From assembly GCF_022605725.1 (NCBI RefSeq), contig NC_065564.1, forward strand, positions 1,488,001 through 1,552,000: 64,000 nucleotides of DNA, read 5' to 3'. Each line of letters begins with the position of its first letter. Position 1 is the stretch's first letter. The notes under the pieces are model-generated. The model saw only the letters and a list, made by a program, of their open reading frames with translations, was not told the DNA's origin and made no database searches. The translations under genes and the position numbers were made by a program. The stretch is from Anthonomus grandis grandis. Its lineage: Eukaryota > Arthropoda > Insecta > Coleoptera > Curculionidae. Shown piece after piece: positions 1 through 14,400 of the stretch.

Positions 1-1620
1 CTTGTAACTTCTTTCCTAATCAATCAATTTTAATGAAAATTGGTCGAAATAAAGCGTGAATCTTTTCCTATTTCCCACTGGAAACAATCTTACCAAACAT
101 TAAGTTTAAGGTCAATAAAAAAGGTAAAAAACTAAGTGGTATGTGGCGCCTTCGCCATTTCTTCAAACCCAATTTTCAACCTCTAATAACTTTCTTGCTA
201 ATCAACTGATTTTCATGAAAATTGATCATAATGAAGCCCAAACATTTCACTTTCACCCACTAGTAACAATTTTGCCGTAGTTTGACTTTAAAGCCCTTTT
301 CACTGTGTAAAACCAACTTGGGTGCGGCGCCTTCACCATTTCTTAGTAACCAATGTTCAACCCCTAATAACTTTTTTGCTAATCAACTGATTTTCATGAA
401 AATTAACCATAATGAAGCCCAAGCCTTTCACTCTCACCCACTACTAACAATTTTGCCATAGTTTAAATTTAAAGCCCTTTTCATTGTGTAAAACCAACGT
501 GGGGGCGGCGCCTTCACCATTTCTTCATAATCAATTTTCAATTCAGTCAATTTACAATAATTTCATTAATAATCAATTGAGGTTTATAAAAATGGGTAGT
601 GATAGAGGCTAAGCCTTTTTCTATCGCCTACTAGAAATAATTCAAAGGATATTCAACTCTAAGACCATTAAAAGAATGAGAAAGAAATTTGTGTCTATAT
701 TTCTTTGGTTCAACTTTGACCCCTTATAAATTATTTCCTAATCAATCGATTTTCTTGAAAATTACAAGTAACGGAGCCTGAAGCTTCTTCTCTCGCCTAC
801 TAGAAACAATTCAGTCAAACTTTAACTCTAAGATCAATAAAAAAGTAAGAAACACACTTGCAGTATGTGCCTTTACCATTTATTCATGGTCAGTTTTCAA
901 CCCTTAATAACTTTCTTACTAATCAATTGATTTTCATGAAAATTGGTACTAATGGAATCTTAAGTACCTCCTATCACCTACTAACAATAATTTAATCAAA
1001 CTTAAACTTTAAGACGAATAAAAGAGTAAGATAGAAATTTGGGTCTCTGTTTCTTCAGTCCAAACTATCACCTCTTATAATTTCTTTCCTAATCAACGGA
1101 TTTTCATGAAAATTGATCGAAATAAAGCCTGAATCTTTTCCTACTTCCCACTGGAAACAATCTAATTAAACCTTAAGTTAAAGGTCAATAAAAAAGGTAA
1201 AAAACTAAGTTGGATGTGGCGCCTTCGCCATTTCTTCAAACCCAATTTTCAACCTTTAATAATTTTTTTCCTAACCAACAGATTTTCATGAAAATTGACT
1301 ATAATGAAGCCCAAACATTTCACTTTCACCCACTAGTAACAATTTTGCTGTAGTTTAACTTTAAAGCCCTTTTCACTGCATAAAACTAATGTGGGTGCGA
1401 CACCTCCACCATTTCTTAGTAACCAATGTTCAACCTCTAATAACTTTCTTGCTAATCAACTGATTTTCATGAAAATTGGTCATAATGAAGCCCAAACATT
1501 TCACTCTCACCCCCTATAAACAATTTTGCCATAGTTTAACTTTAAAGCCCTTTTCACTGTGTAAAACCAAAGTGGGGGCGACGCCTTCACCATTTCTTAA
1601 AAATCAATTTTAATCAAGAA
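1..1620. repeat. Degenerate ~180-bp tandem repeat (family A)
   Basis: About nine diverged units of roughly 180 bp fill the stretch before the FBXO36-like gene and probably continue left of the window. A recurring landmark is a GGCGCCTTC(A/G)CCATTTCTT block near 146, 327, 508, 1216 and 1580, followed by a CTAATCAA-TGATTTTCATGAAAATT block. Units differ by many substitutions, so the array is old. No convincing gene is present. Copies in the opposite orientation occur at 17481-17850 inside the Pez intron. Confidence 0.85.
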
Positions 1621-1642
1621 AATCCACTTTAAACTAAAAGTA

Positions 1643-1648
1643 TTTATT
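1643..1648 (-). terminator. Poly(A) signal of FBXO36-like gene
   Basis: AATAAA on the minus strand, 18 nt beyond the TAA stop at 1667-1669. It is the first such hexamer after the stop. Confidence 0.55.
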
Positions 1649-1666
1649 ATATGGCTCGTATAACAA

Positions 1667-2364
1667 TTAGTTCCTTCGAGGGGCCGCCTTTAAGGCCTGT
1701 TTCTTCTTCAGTTTCCGCTCTTCGGCCTCTTTTAAGGCCCGTCTGACGTACTGGAGACGTTTCTGGAAAACCGTTTTCCAACAGGAGTCTATCGCCCACA
1801 GGTTCTCGTCCTTCGAGGGACTCCTGCCGAACTTCTTAACGAACATCAAGCGCCACACCTCCTCCCGGTTACAAAGCTGAAACAAAAGGGGCAACCTTAG
1901 GCCCGATTCGCCCTAAAAACCCTCTAATTTCACCTCGTAGAAGATCTTACTGCAACGCATCAGCTTTAAAAGATCCTCCAGCCGTAGGAAACTTAGCAGG
2001 TGGAAAAAGGGGCGCCAGGGCAGATTCTCCAACTTTTTCTCGCCCCTGCTGAGCCCCATCGCGTAGTGCCACACCCCCTCGCCGAACACCACCCTCACCT
2101 CTTCCTGGTAGGGTTTGTAGTGCTGGAAATCGACCAGGGGGCACAGTTTCTGCTTGGGGCTCGCGTGCGGTCCGTAGCTCACCCTCCAAATGTTCAAAAT
2201 CAGCTGCAAAAGACAGTTGAAGGTGCAAACGAGCCGAAGGGGGAAGGAGTAGAGTGTAGACTCACGCAAGAATCGGTGATGGTGAGCCCGTAATAGTCCC
2301 GGCAGGGAGCGCAGGCTCTCGCGTACAACTGCAGCCCGTTTTCCGACTTTTTTACGACTTTCAT
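1667..2364 (-). CDS. FBXO36: F-box only protein 36-like (FBXO36), 192 aa
   Basis: Three coding exons on the minus strand: 2266-2364, 1934-2203 and 1667-1876, joined in phase 0 by 62-bp and 57-bp GT-AG introns, giving 192 residues (human FBXO36 has about 188). The first exon ends in a DYYGLTIT segment that aligns with the human DYYQLLVT segment after splicing. An F-box-like stretch follows (NLPWRPFFHLLSFLRLEDLL, about residues 86-105), with the family LCxxxxVW and K/R-rich tail after it. By family, F-box proteins bind Skp1 and give substrate specificity to SCF ubiquitin ligases; the substrate of FBXO36 is not established. Translation starts at the ATG at 2362-2364, 130 bp downstream of the Pez stop on the same strand, so the Pez 3' end and this promoter share a very short spacer. 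No frame breaks. Confidence 0.85.
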
Positions 2365-2494
2365 TGTTTCTCGTGTGACTGTGACAGTCTTAGGGGGGCG
2401 TTAAGGGATAAATAAAACACCTGATAGTTTCACTTATCAATTAAATCAAAATTACACACAATAAATGGCCTCTTATTAAAAAAAAAACAAAAAA

Positions 2495-5400
2495 CTAAAT
2501 AAGTCTGGTCTGTTTCAAGTAGTGGATGAGCAGGGAATAGACGAACCGATACTGGGCGACCGTCTGGACCATTTGGGGACGTTGCTGCCTCAAAAGGGCG
2601 ACCACCCCGGGGATGCAAACCTCCTAATTAAAAAAAAACAAAAAAAAAACGTCTAGAAAAACAAATAACAGTCGCAAGGGGCACCTGATTATGGTCCACC
2701 GTGTACAGGAGCAGGTCGGCCAAGATGGTGAGTCCGGTCCTGCCGACGCCCGCGGTGCAATGCACGAGGATCGGGGGGTTTTTGTTGTGCCCCGGCGGAA
2801 TTTCGGTCATCGAGTGCTGGAAGACGCTCTGCATCTCCTCGAGGAAGCCGAGGAAGTGGGGGGCGGCGGTGGGGCAGCCGCCCCGGTCGCCCCACTCGGT
2901 GTAGTGCAGGTGCCACATGGTGCGGTAGCGTCGCGACGCCGTCTGGCACAGGCGGATCTTGCTGGTGATGCAGTGGCCGGTTTTCTGCGAAAACTCCCAC
3001 CACACTTGGTAGTCCTGAAGATGAAAGAGGAACTTCAAAAGTAGACCAGACAGACTTGAATCCTACCAAGTTTCATTGCTTGAAACAAACCAGGAAGAAA
3101 GTTATGAGCATGTGAAATTTGGCCCCGAGGGACTTTTTCCTAAATTGTTACTGTCTGTAACTCAGAACAGAGAAGGAGTTGGGCTAAGGGGGTTTGACAG
3201 TTCAAAAGTAGACCAGACAGGCTTGAATCCTACCAAGTTTCATTGCTTGAAACAAACCAGGAAGAAAGTTATGAGCATGTAAAATTTGGCCCCGAGGGAC
3301 TTTTTCCTAAATTGTTACTGTCTGTAACTCAGAACAGAGAAGGAGTTGGGCTAAGGGGGTTTGACAGTTCAAAAGCAGACCAGACAGGCTTGAATCCTAC
3401 CAAGTTTCATTGCTTGAAACAAACCAGGAAGAAAGTTATGAGCATGTAAAATTTGGCCCCGAGGGACTTTTTCCTAAATTGTTACTGTCTGTAACTCAGA
3501 ACAGAGAAGGAGTTGGGCTAAGGGGGTTTTACAGTTCAAAAGTAGACCAGACAGACTTGAATCCTACCAAGTTTCATTGCTTGAAACAAACCAGGAAGAA
3601 AGTTATGAGCATGTGAAATTTGGCTCCGAGGGACTTTTTCCTAAATTGTTACTGTCTGTAACTCAGAACAGAGAAGGAGTTGGGCTAAGGGGGTTTTACA
3701 GTTCAAAAGTAGACCAGACAGACTTGAATCCTACCAAGTTTCATTGCTTGAAACAAACCAGGAAGAAAGTTATGAGCATGTAAAATTTGGCCCCGAGGGA
3801 CTTTTTCCTAAATTGTTACTGTCTGTAACTCAGAACAGAGAAGGAGTTGGGCTAAGGGGGTTTGACAGTTCAAAAGCAGACCAGACAGGCTTGAATCCTA
3901 CCAAGTTTCATTGCTTGAAACAAACCAGGAAGAAAGTTATGAGCATGTAAAATTTGGCCCCGAGGGACTTTTTCCTAAATTGTTACTGTCTGTAACTCAG
4001 AACAGAGAAGGAGTTGGGCTAAGGGGGTTTGACAGTTCAAAAGTAGACCAGACAGGCTTGAATCCTACCAAGTTTCATTGCTTGAAACAAACCAGGAAAA
4101 AAGTTATGAACATGTGAAATTTGGCCCCGAGGGACTTTTTCCTAAATTGTTACTGTCTGTAACTCAGAACAGAGAAGGAGTTGGGCTAAGGGGGTTTGAC
4201 AGTTCAAAAGTAGACCAGACAGGCTTGAATCCTACCAAGTTTCATTGCTTGAAACAAACCAGGAAGAAAGTTATGAGCATGTGAAATTTTGCAAAAAATG
4301 ACTTTTACCTTAACTGTTTCGGTCTGTAACTCAGAACAGAGAAGGAGTTGGGCTAAGGGGGTTTGACAGTTCAAAAGTAGACCAGACAGGCTTGAATCCT
4401 ACCAAGTTTCATTGCTTGAAACAAACCAGGAAGAAAGTTATGAGCATGTGAAATTTTGCAAAAAATGACTTTTACCTTAACTGTTTCGGTCTGTAACTCA
4501 GAACAGAGAAGGAGTTGGGCTAAGGGGGTTTGACAGTTCAAAAGTAGACCAGACAGGCTTGAATCCTACCAAGTTTCATTGCTTGAAACAAACCAGGAAG
4601 AAAGTTATGAGCATGTGAAATTTTGCAAAAAATGACTTTTACCTTAACTGTTTCGGTCTGTAACTCAGAACAGAGAAGGAGTTGGGCTAAGGGGGTTTTA
4701 CAGTTCAAAAGTAGACCAGACAGACTTGAATCCTACCAAGTTTCATTGCTTGAAACAAACCAGGAAGAAAGTTATGAGCATGTGAAATTTGGCTCCGAGG
4801 GACTTTTTTCTAAATTGTTTCGGTCTGTAACTCAGAACAGAGAAGGAGTTGGGCTAAGGGGGTTTTACAGTTCAAAAGTAGACCATACAGACTTGAATCC
4901 TACCAAGTTTCATTGCTTGAAACAAACCAGGAAGAAAGTTATGAGCATGTGAAATTTGGCTCCGAGGGACTTTTTCCTAAATTGTTACTGTCTGTAACTC
5001 AGAACAGAGAAGGAGTTGGGCTAAGGGGGTTTTACAGTTCAAAAGTAGACCAGACAGACTTGAATCCTACCAAGTTTCATTGCTTGAAACAAACCAGGAA
5101 GAAAGTTATGAGCATGTAAAATTTGGCCCCGAGGGACTTTTTCCTAAATTGTTACTGTCTGTAACTCAGAACAGAGAAGGAGTTGGGCTAAGGGGGTTTG
5201 ACAGTTCAAAAGCAGACCAGACAGGCTTGAATCCTACCAAGTTTCATTGCTTGAAACAAACCAGGAAGAAAGTTATGAGCATGTAAAATTTGGCCCCGAG
5301 GGACTTTTTCCTAAATTGTTACTGTCTGTAACTCAGAACAGAGAAGGAGTTGGGCTAAGGGGGTTTGACAGTTCAAAAGTAGACCAGACAGGCTTAAATC

Positions 5401-8400
5401 CTACCAAGTTTCATTGCTTGAAACAAACCAGGAAGAAAGTTATGAGCATGTGAAATTTTGCAAAAAATGACTTTTACCTTAACTGTTTCGGTCTGTAACT
5501 CAGAACAGAGAAGGAGTTGGGCTAAGGGGGTTTTACAGTTCAAAAGTAGACCAGACAGACTTGAATCCTACCAAGTTTCAATGCTTGAAACAAACCAGGA
5601 AGAAAGTTATGAGCATGTGAAATTTGGCCCCGAGGGACTTTTTCCTAAATTGTTACTGTCTGTAACTCAGAACAGAGAAGGAGTTGGGCTAAGGGGGTTT
5701 GACAGTTCAAAAGTAGACCAGACAGGCTTGAATCCTACCAAGTTTCATTGCTTGAAACAAACCAGGAAAAAAGTTATGAGCATGTGAAATTTGGCCCCGA
5801 GGGACTTTTTCCTAAATTGTTACTGTCTGTAACTCAGAACAGAGAAGGAGTTGGGCTAAGGGGGTTTGACAGTTCAAAAGTAGACCAGACAGGCTTGAAT
5901 CCTACCAAGTTTCATTGCTTGAAACAAACCAGGAAGAAAGTTATGAGCATGTGAAATTTTGCAAAAAATGACTTTTACCTTAACTGTTTCGGTCTGTAAC
6001 TCAGAACAGAGAAGGAGTTGGGCTAAGGGGGTTTTACAGTTCAAAAGTAGACCAGACAGACTTGAATCCTACCAAGTTTCATTGCTTGAAACAAACCAGG
6101 AAGAAAGTTATGATCATGTGAAATTTGGCTCCGAGGGACTTTTTCCTAAATTGTTTCGGTCTGTAACTCAGAACAGAGAAGGAGTTGGGCTAAGGGGGTT
6201 TTACAGTTCAAAAGTAGACCAGACAGACTTGAATCCTACCAAGTTTCATTGCTTGAAACAAACCAGGAAGAAAGTTATGAGCATGTGAAATTTGGCTCCG
6301 AGGGACTTTTTCCTAAATTGTTACTGTCTGTAACTCAGAACAGAGAAGGAGTTGGGCTAAGGGGGTTTTACAGTTCAAAAGTAGACCAGACAGACTTGAA
6401 TCCTACCAAGTTTCATTGCTTGAAACAAACCAGGAAGAAAGTTATGAGCATGTGAAATTTTGCAAAAAATGACTTTTACCTTAACTGTTTCGGTCTGTAA
6501 CTCAGAACAGAGAAGGAGTTGGGCTAAGGGGGTTTGACAGTTCAAAAGTAGACCAGACAGGCTTAAATCCTACCAAGTTTCATTGCTTGAAACAAACCAG
6601 GAAGAAAGTTATGAGCATGTAAAATTTGGCCCCGAGGGACTTTTTCCTAAATTGTTACTGTCTGTAACTCAGAACAGAGAAGGAGTTGGGCTAAGAGGGT
6701 TTGACAGTTCAAAAGCAGACCAGACAGGCTTGAATCCTACCAAGTTTCATTGCTTGAAACAAACCAGGAAGAAAGTTATGAGCATGTAAAATTTGGCCCC
6801 GAGGGACTTTTTCCTAAATTGTTACTGTCTGTAACTCAGAACAGAGAAGGAGTTGGGCTAAGGGGGTTTGACAGTTCAAAAGTAGACCAGACAGGCTTGA
6901 ATCCTACCAAGTTTCATTGCTTGAAACAAACCAGGAAGAAAGTTATGAGCATGTGAAATTTTGCAAAAAATGACTTTTACCCTAACTGTTTCGGTCTGTA
7001 ACTCAGAACAGAGAAGGAGTTGGGCTAAGGGGGTTTTACAGTTTAAAAGTAGACCAGACAGACTTGAATCCTACCAAGTTTCATTGCTTGAAACAAACCA
7101 GGAAGAAAGTTATGAGCATGTGAAATTTTGCAAAAAATGACTTTTACCCTAACTGTTTCGGTCTGTAACTCAGAACAGAGAAGGAGTTGGGCTAAGGGGG
7201 TTTTACAGTTTAAAAGTAGACCAGACAGACTTGAATCCTACCAAGTTTCATTGCTTGAAACAAACCAGGAAGAAAGTTATGAGCATGTGAAATTTGGCCC
7301 CGAGGGACTTTTTCCTAAATTGTTACTGTCTGTAACTCAGAACAGAGAAGGAGTTGGGCTAAGGGGGTTTGACAGTTCAAAAGTAGACCAGACAGACTTG
7401 AATCCTACCAAGTTTCATTGCTTGAAACAAACCAGGAAGAAAGTTATGAGCATGTGAAATTTGGCTCCGAGGGACTTTTTTCTAAATTGTTTCGGTCTGT
7501 AACTCAGAACAGAGAAGGAGTTGGGCTAAGGGGGTTTTACAGTTCAAAAGTAGACCAGACAGACTTGAATCCTACCAAGTTTCATTGCTTGAAACAAACC
7601 AGGAAGAAAGTTATGAGCATGTGAAATTTGGCTCCGAGGGACTTTTTTCTAAATTGTTTCGGTCTGTAACTCAGAACAGAGAAGGAGTTGGGCTAAGGGG
7701 GTTTTACAGTTCAAAAGTAGACCAGACAGACTTGAATCCTACCAAGTTTCATTGCTTAAAACAAACCAGGAAGAAAGTTATGAGCATGTGAAATTTGGCT
7801 CCGAGGGACTTTTTCCTAAATTGTTACTGTCTGTAACTCAGAACAGAGAAGGAGTTGGGCTAAGGGGGTTTTACAGTTCAAAAGTAGACCAGACAGACTT
7901 GAATCCTACCAAGTTTCATTGCTTGAAACAAACCAGGAAGAAAGTTATGAGCATGTAAAATTTGGCCCCGAGGGACTTTTTCCTAAATTGTTACTGTCTG
8001 TAACTCAGAACAGAGAAGGAGTTGGGCTAAGGGGGTTTGACAGTTCAAAAGCAGACCAGACAGGCTTGAATCCTACCAAGTTTCATTGCTTGAAACAAAC
8101 CAGGAAGAAAGTTATGAGCATGTAAAATTTGGCCCCGAGGGACTTTTTCCTAAATTGTTACTGTCTGTAACTCAGAACAGAGAAGGAGTTGGGCTAAGGG
8201 GGTTTGACAGTTCAAAAGTAGACCAGACAGGCTTGAATCCTACCAAGTTTCATTGCTTGAAACAAACCAGGAAAAAAGTTATGAGCATGTGAAATTTGGC
8301 CCCGAGGGACTTTTTCCTAAATTGTTACTGTCTGTAACTCAGAACAGAGAAGGAGTTGGGCTAAGGGGGTTTGACAGTTCAAAAGTAGACCAGACAGGCT

Positions 8401-11400
8401 TGAATCCTACCAAGTTTCATTGCTTGAAACAAACCAGGAAGAAAGTTATGAGCATGTGAAATTTTGCAAAAAATGACTTTTACCTTAACTGTTTCGGTCT
8501 GTAACTCAGAACAGAGAAGGAGTTGGGCTAAGGGGGTTTGACAGTTCAAAAGTAGACCAGACAGGCTTAAATCCTACCAAGTTTCATTGCTTGAAACAAA
8601 CCAGGAAGAAAGTTATGAGCATGTAAAATTTGGCCCCGAGGGACTTTTTCCTAAATTGTTACTGTCTGTAACTCAGAACAGAGAAGGAGTTGGGCTAAGA
8701 GGGTTTGACAGTTCAAAAGCAGACCAGACAGGCTTGAATCCTACCAAGTTTCATTGCTTGAAACAAACCAGGAAGAAAGTTATGAGCATGTAAAATTTGG
8801 CCCCGAGGGACTTTTTCCTAAATTGTTACTGTCTGTAACTCAGAACAGAGAAGGAGTTGGGCTAAGGGGGTTTGACAGTTCAAAAGTAGACCAGACAGGC
8901 TTGAATCCTACCAAGTTTCATTGCTTGAAACAAACCAGGAAGAAAGTTATGAGCATGTGAAATTTTGCAAAAAATGACTTTTACCTTAACTGTTTCGGTC
9001 TGTAACTCAGAACAGAGAAGGAGTTGGGCTAAGGGGGTTTTACAGTTCAAAAGTAGACCAGACAGACTTGAATCCTACCAAGTTTCATTGCTTGAAACAA
9101 ACCAGGAAGAAAGTTATGAGCATGTGAAATTTGGCCCCGAGGGACTTTTTCCTAAATTGTTACTGTCTGTAACTCAGAACAGAGAAGGAGTTGGGCTAAG
9201 GGGGTTTGACAGTTCAAAAGTAGACCAGACAGACTTGAATCCTACCAAGTTTCATTGCTTGAAACAAACCAGGAAGAAAGTTATGAGCATGTGAAATTTG
9301 GCTCCGAGGGACTTTTTTCTAAATTGTTTCGGTCTGTAACTCAGAACAGAGAAGGAGTTGGGCTAAGGGGGTTTTACAGTTCAAAAGTAGACCAGACAGA
9401 CTTGAATCCTACCAAGTTTCATTGCTTGAAACAAACCAGGAAGAAAGTTATGAGCATGTGAAATTTGGCTCCGAGGGACTTTTTTCTAAATTGTTTCGGT
9501 CTGTAACTCAGAACAGAGAAGGAGTTGGGCTAAGGGGGTTTTACAGTTCAAAAGTAGACCAGACAGACTTGAATCCTACCAAGTTTCATTGCTTAAAACA
9601 AACCAGGAAGAAAGTTATGAGCATGTGAAATTTGGCTCCGAGGGACTTTTTCCTAAATTGTTACTGTCTGTAACTCAGAACAGAGAAGGAGTTGGGCTAA
9701 GGAGGTTTTACAGTTCAAAAGTAGACCAGACAGACTTGAATCCTACCAAGTTTCATTGCTTGAAACAAACCAGGAAGAAAGTTATGAGCATGTAAAATTT
9801 GGCCCCGAGGGACTTTTTCCTAAATTGTTACTGTCTGTAACTCAGAACAGAGAAGGAGTTGGGCTAAGGGGGTTTGACAGTTCAAAAGTAGACCAGACAG
9901 GCTTGAATCCTACCAAGTTTCATTGCTTGAAACAAACCAGGAAAAAAGTTATGAGCATGTGAAATTTGGCCCCGAGGGACTTTTTCCTAAATTGTTACTG
10001 TCTGTAACTCAGAACAGAGAAGGAGTTGGGCTAAGGGGGTTTGACAGTTCAAAAGCAGACCAGACAGGCTTGAATCCTACCAAGTTTCATTGCTTGAAAC
10101 AAACCAGGAAGAAAGTTATGAGCATGTGAAATTTTGCAAAAAATGACTTTTACCTTAACTGTTTCGGTCTGTAACTCAGAACAGAGAAGGAGTTGGGCTA
10201 AGGGGGTTTGACAGTTCAAAAGTAGACCAGACAGGCTTAAATCCTACCAAGTTTCATTGCTTGAAACAAACCAGGAAGAAAGTTATGAGCATGTAAAATT
10301 TGGCCCCGAGGGACTTTTTCCTAAATTGTTACTGTCTGTAACTCAGAACAGAGAAGGAGTTGGGCTAAGAGGGTTTGACAGTTCAAAAGCAGACCAGACA
10401 GGCTTGAATCCTACCAAGTTTCATTGCTTGAAACAAACCAGGAAGAAAGTTATGAGCATGTAAAATTTGGCCCCGAGGGACTTTTTCCTAAATTGTTACT
10501 GTCTGTAACTCAGAACAGAGAAGGAGTTGGGCTAAGGGGGTTTGACAGTTCAAAAGTAGACCAGACAGGCTTGAATCCTACCAAGTTTCATTGCTTGAAA
10601 CAAACCAGGAAGAAAGTTATGAGCATGTGAAATTTTGCAAAAAATGACTTTTACCTTAACTGTTTCGGTCTGTAACTCAGAACAGAGAAGGAGTTGGGCT
10701 AAGGGGGTTTTACAGTTCAAAAGTAGACCAGACAGACTTGAATCCTACCAAGTTTCATTGCTTGAAACAAACCAGGAAGAAAGTTATGAGCATGTGAAAT
10801 TTGGCCCCGAGGGACTTTTTCCTAAATTGTTACTGTCTGTAACTCAGAACAGAGAAGGAGTTGGGCTAAGGGGGTTTGACAGTTCAAAAGTAGACCAGAC
10901 AGGCTTGAATCCTACCAAGTTTCATTGCTTGAAACAAACCAGGAAAAAAGTTATGAGCATGTGAAATTTGGCCCCGAGGGACTTTTTCCTAAATTGTTAC
11001 TGTCTGTAACTCAGAACAGAGAAGGAGTTGGGCTAAGGGGGTTTGACAGTTCAAAAGTAGACCAGACAGGCTTGAATCCTACCAAGTTTCATTGCTTGAA
11101 ACAAACCAGGAAGAAAGTTATGAGCATGTGAAATTTTGCAAAAAATGACTTTTACCTTAACTGTTTCGGTCTGTAACTCAGAACAGAGAAGGAGTTGGGC
11201 TAAGGGGGTTTTACAGTTCAAAAGTAGACCAGACAGACTTGAATCCTACCAAGTTTCATTGCTTGAAACAAACCAGGAAGAAAGTTATGAGCATGTGAAA
11301 TTTGGCTCCGAGGGACTTTTTTCTAATTTGTTTCGGTCTGTAACTCAGAACAGAGAAGGAGTTGGGCTAAGGGGGTTTTACAGTTCAAAAGTAGACCAGA

Positions 11401-14400
11401 CAGACTTGAATCCTACCAAGTTTCATTGCTTGAAACAAACCAGGAAGAAAGTTATGAGCATGTGAAATTTGGCTCCGAGGGACTTTTTCCTAAATTGTTA
11501 CTGTCTGTAACTCAGAACAGAGAAGGAGTTGGGCTAAGGGGGTTTTACAGTTCAAAAGTAGACCAGACAGACTTGAATCCTACCAAGTTTCATTGCTTGA
11601 AACAAACCAGGAAGAAAGTTATGAGCATGTAAAATTTGGCCCCGAGGGACTTTTTCCTAAATTGTTACTGTCTGTAACTCAGAACAGAGAAGGAGTTGGG
11701 CTAAGGGGGTTTGACAGTTCAAAAGCAGACCAGACAGGCTTGAATCCTACCAAGTTTCATTGCTTGAAACAAACCAGGAAGAAAGTTATGAGCATGTAAA
11801 ATTTGGCCCCGAGGGACTTTTTCCTAAATTGTTACTGTCTGTAACTCAGAACAGAGAAGGAGTTGGGCTAAGGGGGTTTGACAGTTCAAAAGTAGACCAG
11901 ACAGGCTTGAATCCTACCAAGTTTCATTGCTTGAAACAAACCAGGAAAAAAGTTATGAGCATGTGAAATTTGGCCCCGAGGGACTTTTTCCTAAATTGTT
12001 ACTGTCTGTAACTCAGAACAGAGAAGGAGTTGGGCTAAGGGGGTTTGACAGTTCAAAAGTAGACCAGACAGGCTTGAATCCTACCAAGTTTCATTGCTTG
12101 AAACAAACCAGGAAAAAAGTTATGAGCATGTGAAATTTGGCCCCGAGGGACTTTTTCCTAAATTGTTACTGTCTGTAACTCAGAACAGAGAAGGAGTTGG
12201 GCTAAGGGGGTTTGACAGTTCAAAAGTAGACCAGACAGGCTTGAATCCTACCAAGTTTCATTGCTTGAAACAAACCAGGAAGAAAGTTATGAGCATGTGA
12301 AATTTTGCAAAAAATGACTTTTACCTTAACTGTTTCGGTCTGTAACTCAGAACAGAGAAGGAGTTGGGCTAAGGGGGTTTTACAGTTCAAAAGTAGACCA
12401 GACAGACTTGAATCCTACCAAGTTTCATTGCTTGAAACAAACCAGGAAGAAAGTTATGAGCATGTGAAATTTGGCTCCGAGGGACTTTTTCCTAAATTGT
12501 TTCGGTCTGTAACTCAGAACAGAGAAGGAGTTGGGCTAAGGGGGTTTTACAGTTCAAAAGTAGACCAGACAGACTTGAATCCTACCAAGTTTCATTGCTT
12601 GAAACAAACCAGGAAGAAAGTTATGAGCATGTGAAATTTGGCTCCGAGGGACTTTTTCCTAAATTGTTACTGTCTGTAACTCAGAACAGAGAAGGAGTTG
12701 GGCTAAGGGGGTTTTACAGTTCAAAAGTAGACCAGACAGACTTGAATCCTACCAAGTTTCATTGCTTGAAACAAACCAGGAAGAAAGTTATGAGCATGTG
12801 AAATTTGGCTCCGAGGGACTTTTTCCTAAATTGTTTCGGTCTGTAACTCAGAACAGAGAAGGAGTTGGGCTAAGGGGGTTTTACAGTTCAAAAGTAGACC
12901 AGACAGACTTGAATCCTACCAAGTTTCATTGCTTGAAACAAACCAGGAAGAAAGTTATGAGCATGTGAAATTTGGCTCCGAGGGACTTTTTCCTAAATTG
13001 TTACTGTCTGTAACTCAGAACAGAGAAAGAGTTGGACTAAGGGGGTTTTACAGTTCAAAAGAAGACCAGACAGACTTGAATCCTACCAAGTTTCATTGCT
13101 TGAAACAAACCAGGAAGAAAGATATGAGCATGTGAAATTTGGCTCCGAGGGACTTTTTCCTAAATTGTTTCGGTCTGTAACTCAGAACAGAGAAGGAGTT
13201 GGGCTAAGGGGGTTTTACAGTTCAAAAGTAGACCAGACAGACTTGAATCCTACCAAGTTTCATTGCTTGAAACAAACCAGGAAGAAAGTTATGAGCATGT
13301 AAAATTTGGCTCCGAGGGACTTTTTCCTAAATTGTTACTGTCTGTAACTCAGAACAGAGAAGGAGTTGGGCTAAGGGGGTTTTACAGTTTAAAAGTAGAC
13401 CAGACAGACTTGAATCCTACCAAGTTTCATTGCTTGAAACAAACCAGGAAGAAAGTTATGAGCATGTAAAATTTGGCTCCGAGGGACTTTTTCCTAAATT
13501 GTTACTGTCTGTAACTCAGAACAGAGAAAGAGTTGGACTAAGGGGGTTTTACAGTTTAAAAGTAGACCAGACAGACTTGAATCCTACCAAGTTTTATTGC
13601 TTGAAACAAACCAGGAAAAAAGTTATGAGCATGTGAAATTTTGCAAAAAATGACTTTTACCCTAACTGTTTCGGTCTGTAACTCAGAACAGAGAAGGAGT
13701 TGGGCTAAGGGGGTTTTACAGTTTAAAAGTAGACCAGACAGACTTGAATCCTACCAAGTTTCATTGCTTGAAACAAACCAGGAAAAAAGTTATGAGCATG
13801 TGAAATTTTGCAAAAAATGACTTTTACCCTAACTGTTTCGGTCTGTAACTCAGAACAGAGAAGGAGTTGGACTAAGGGGGTTTTACAGTTCAAAAGTAGA
13901 CCAGACAGACTTGAATCCTACCAAGTTTCATTGCTTAAAACAAACCAGGAAGAAAGTTATGAGCATGTAAAATTTGGCCCCGAGGGACTTTTTCCTAAAT
14001 TGTTACTGTCTGTAACTCAGAACAGAGAAGGAGTTGGACTAAGGGGGTTTTACAGTTCAAAAGTAGACCAGACAGACTTGAATCCTACCAAGTTTCATTG
14101 CTTGAAACAAACCAGGAAGAAAGTTATGAGCATGTGAAATTTGGCTCCGAGGGACTTTTTTCTAAATTGTTACTGTCTGTAACTCAGAACAGAGAAGGAG
14201 TTGGACTAAGGGGGTTTTACAGTTCAAAAGTAGACCAGACAGACTTGAATCCTACCAAGTTTCATTGCTTGAAACAAACCAGGAAAAAAGTTATGAGCAT
14301 GTGAAATTTTGCAAAAAATGACTTTTACCCTAACTGTTTCGGTCTGTAACTCAGAACAGAGAAGGAGTTGGGCTAAGGGGGTTTTACAGTTTAAAAGTAG

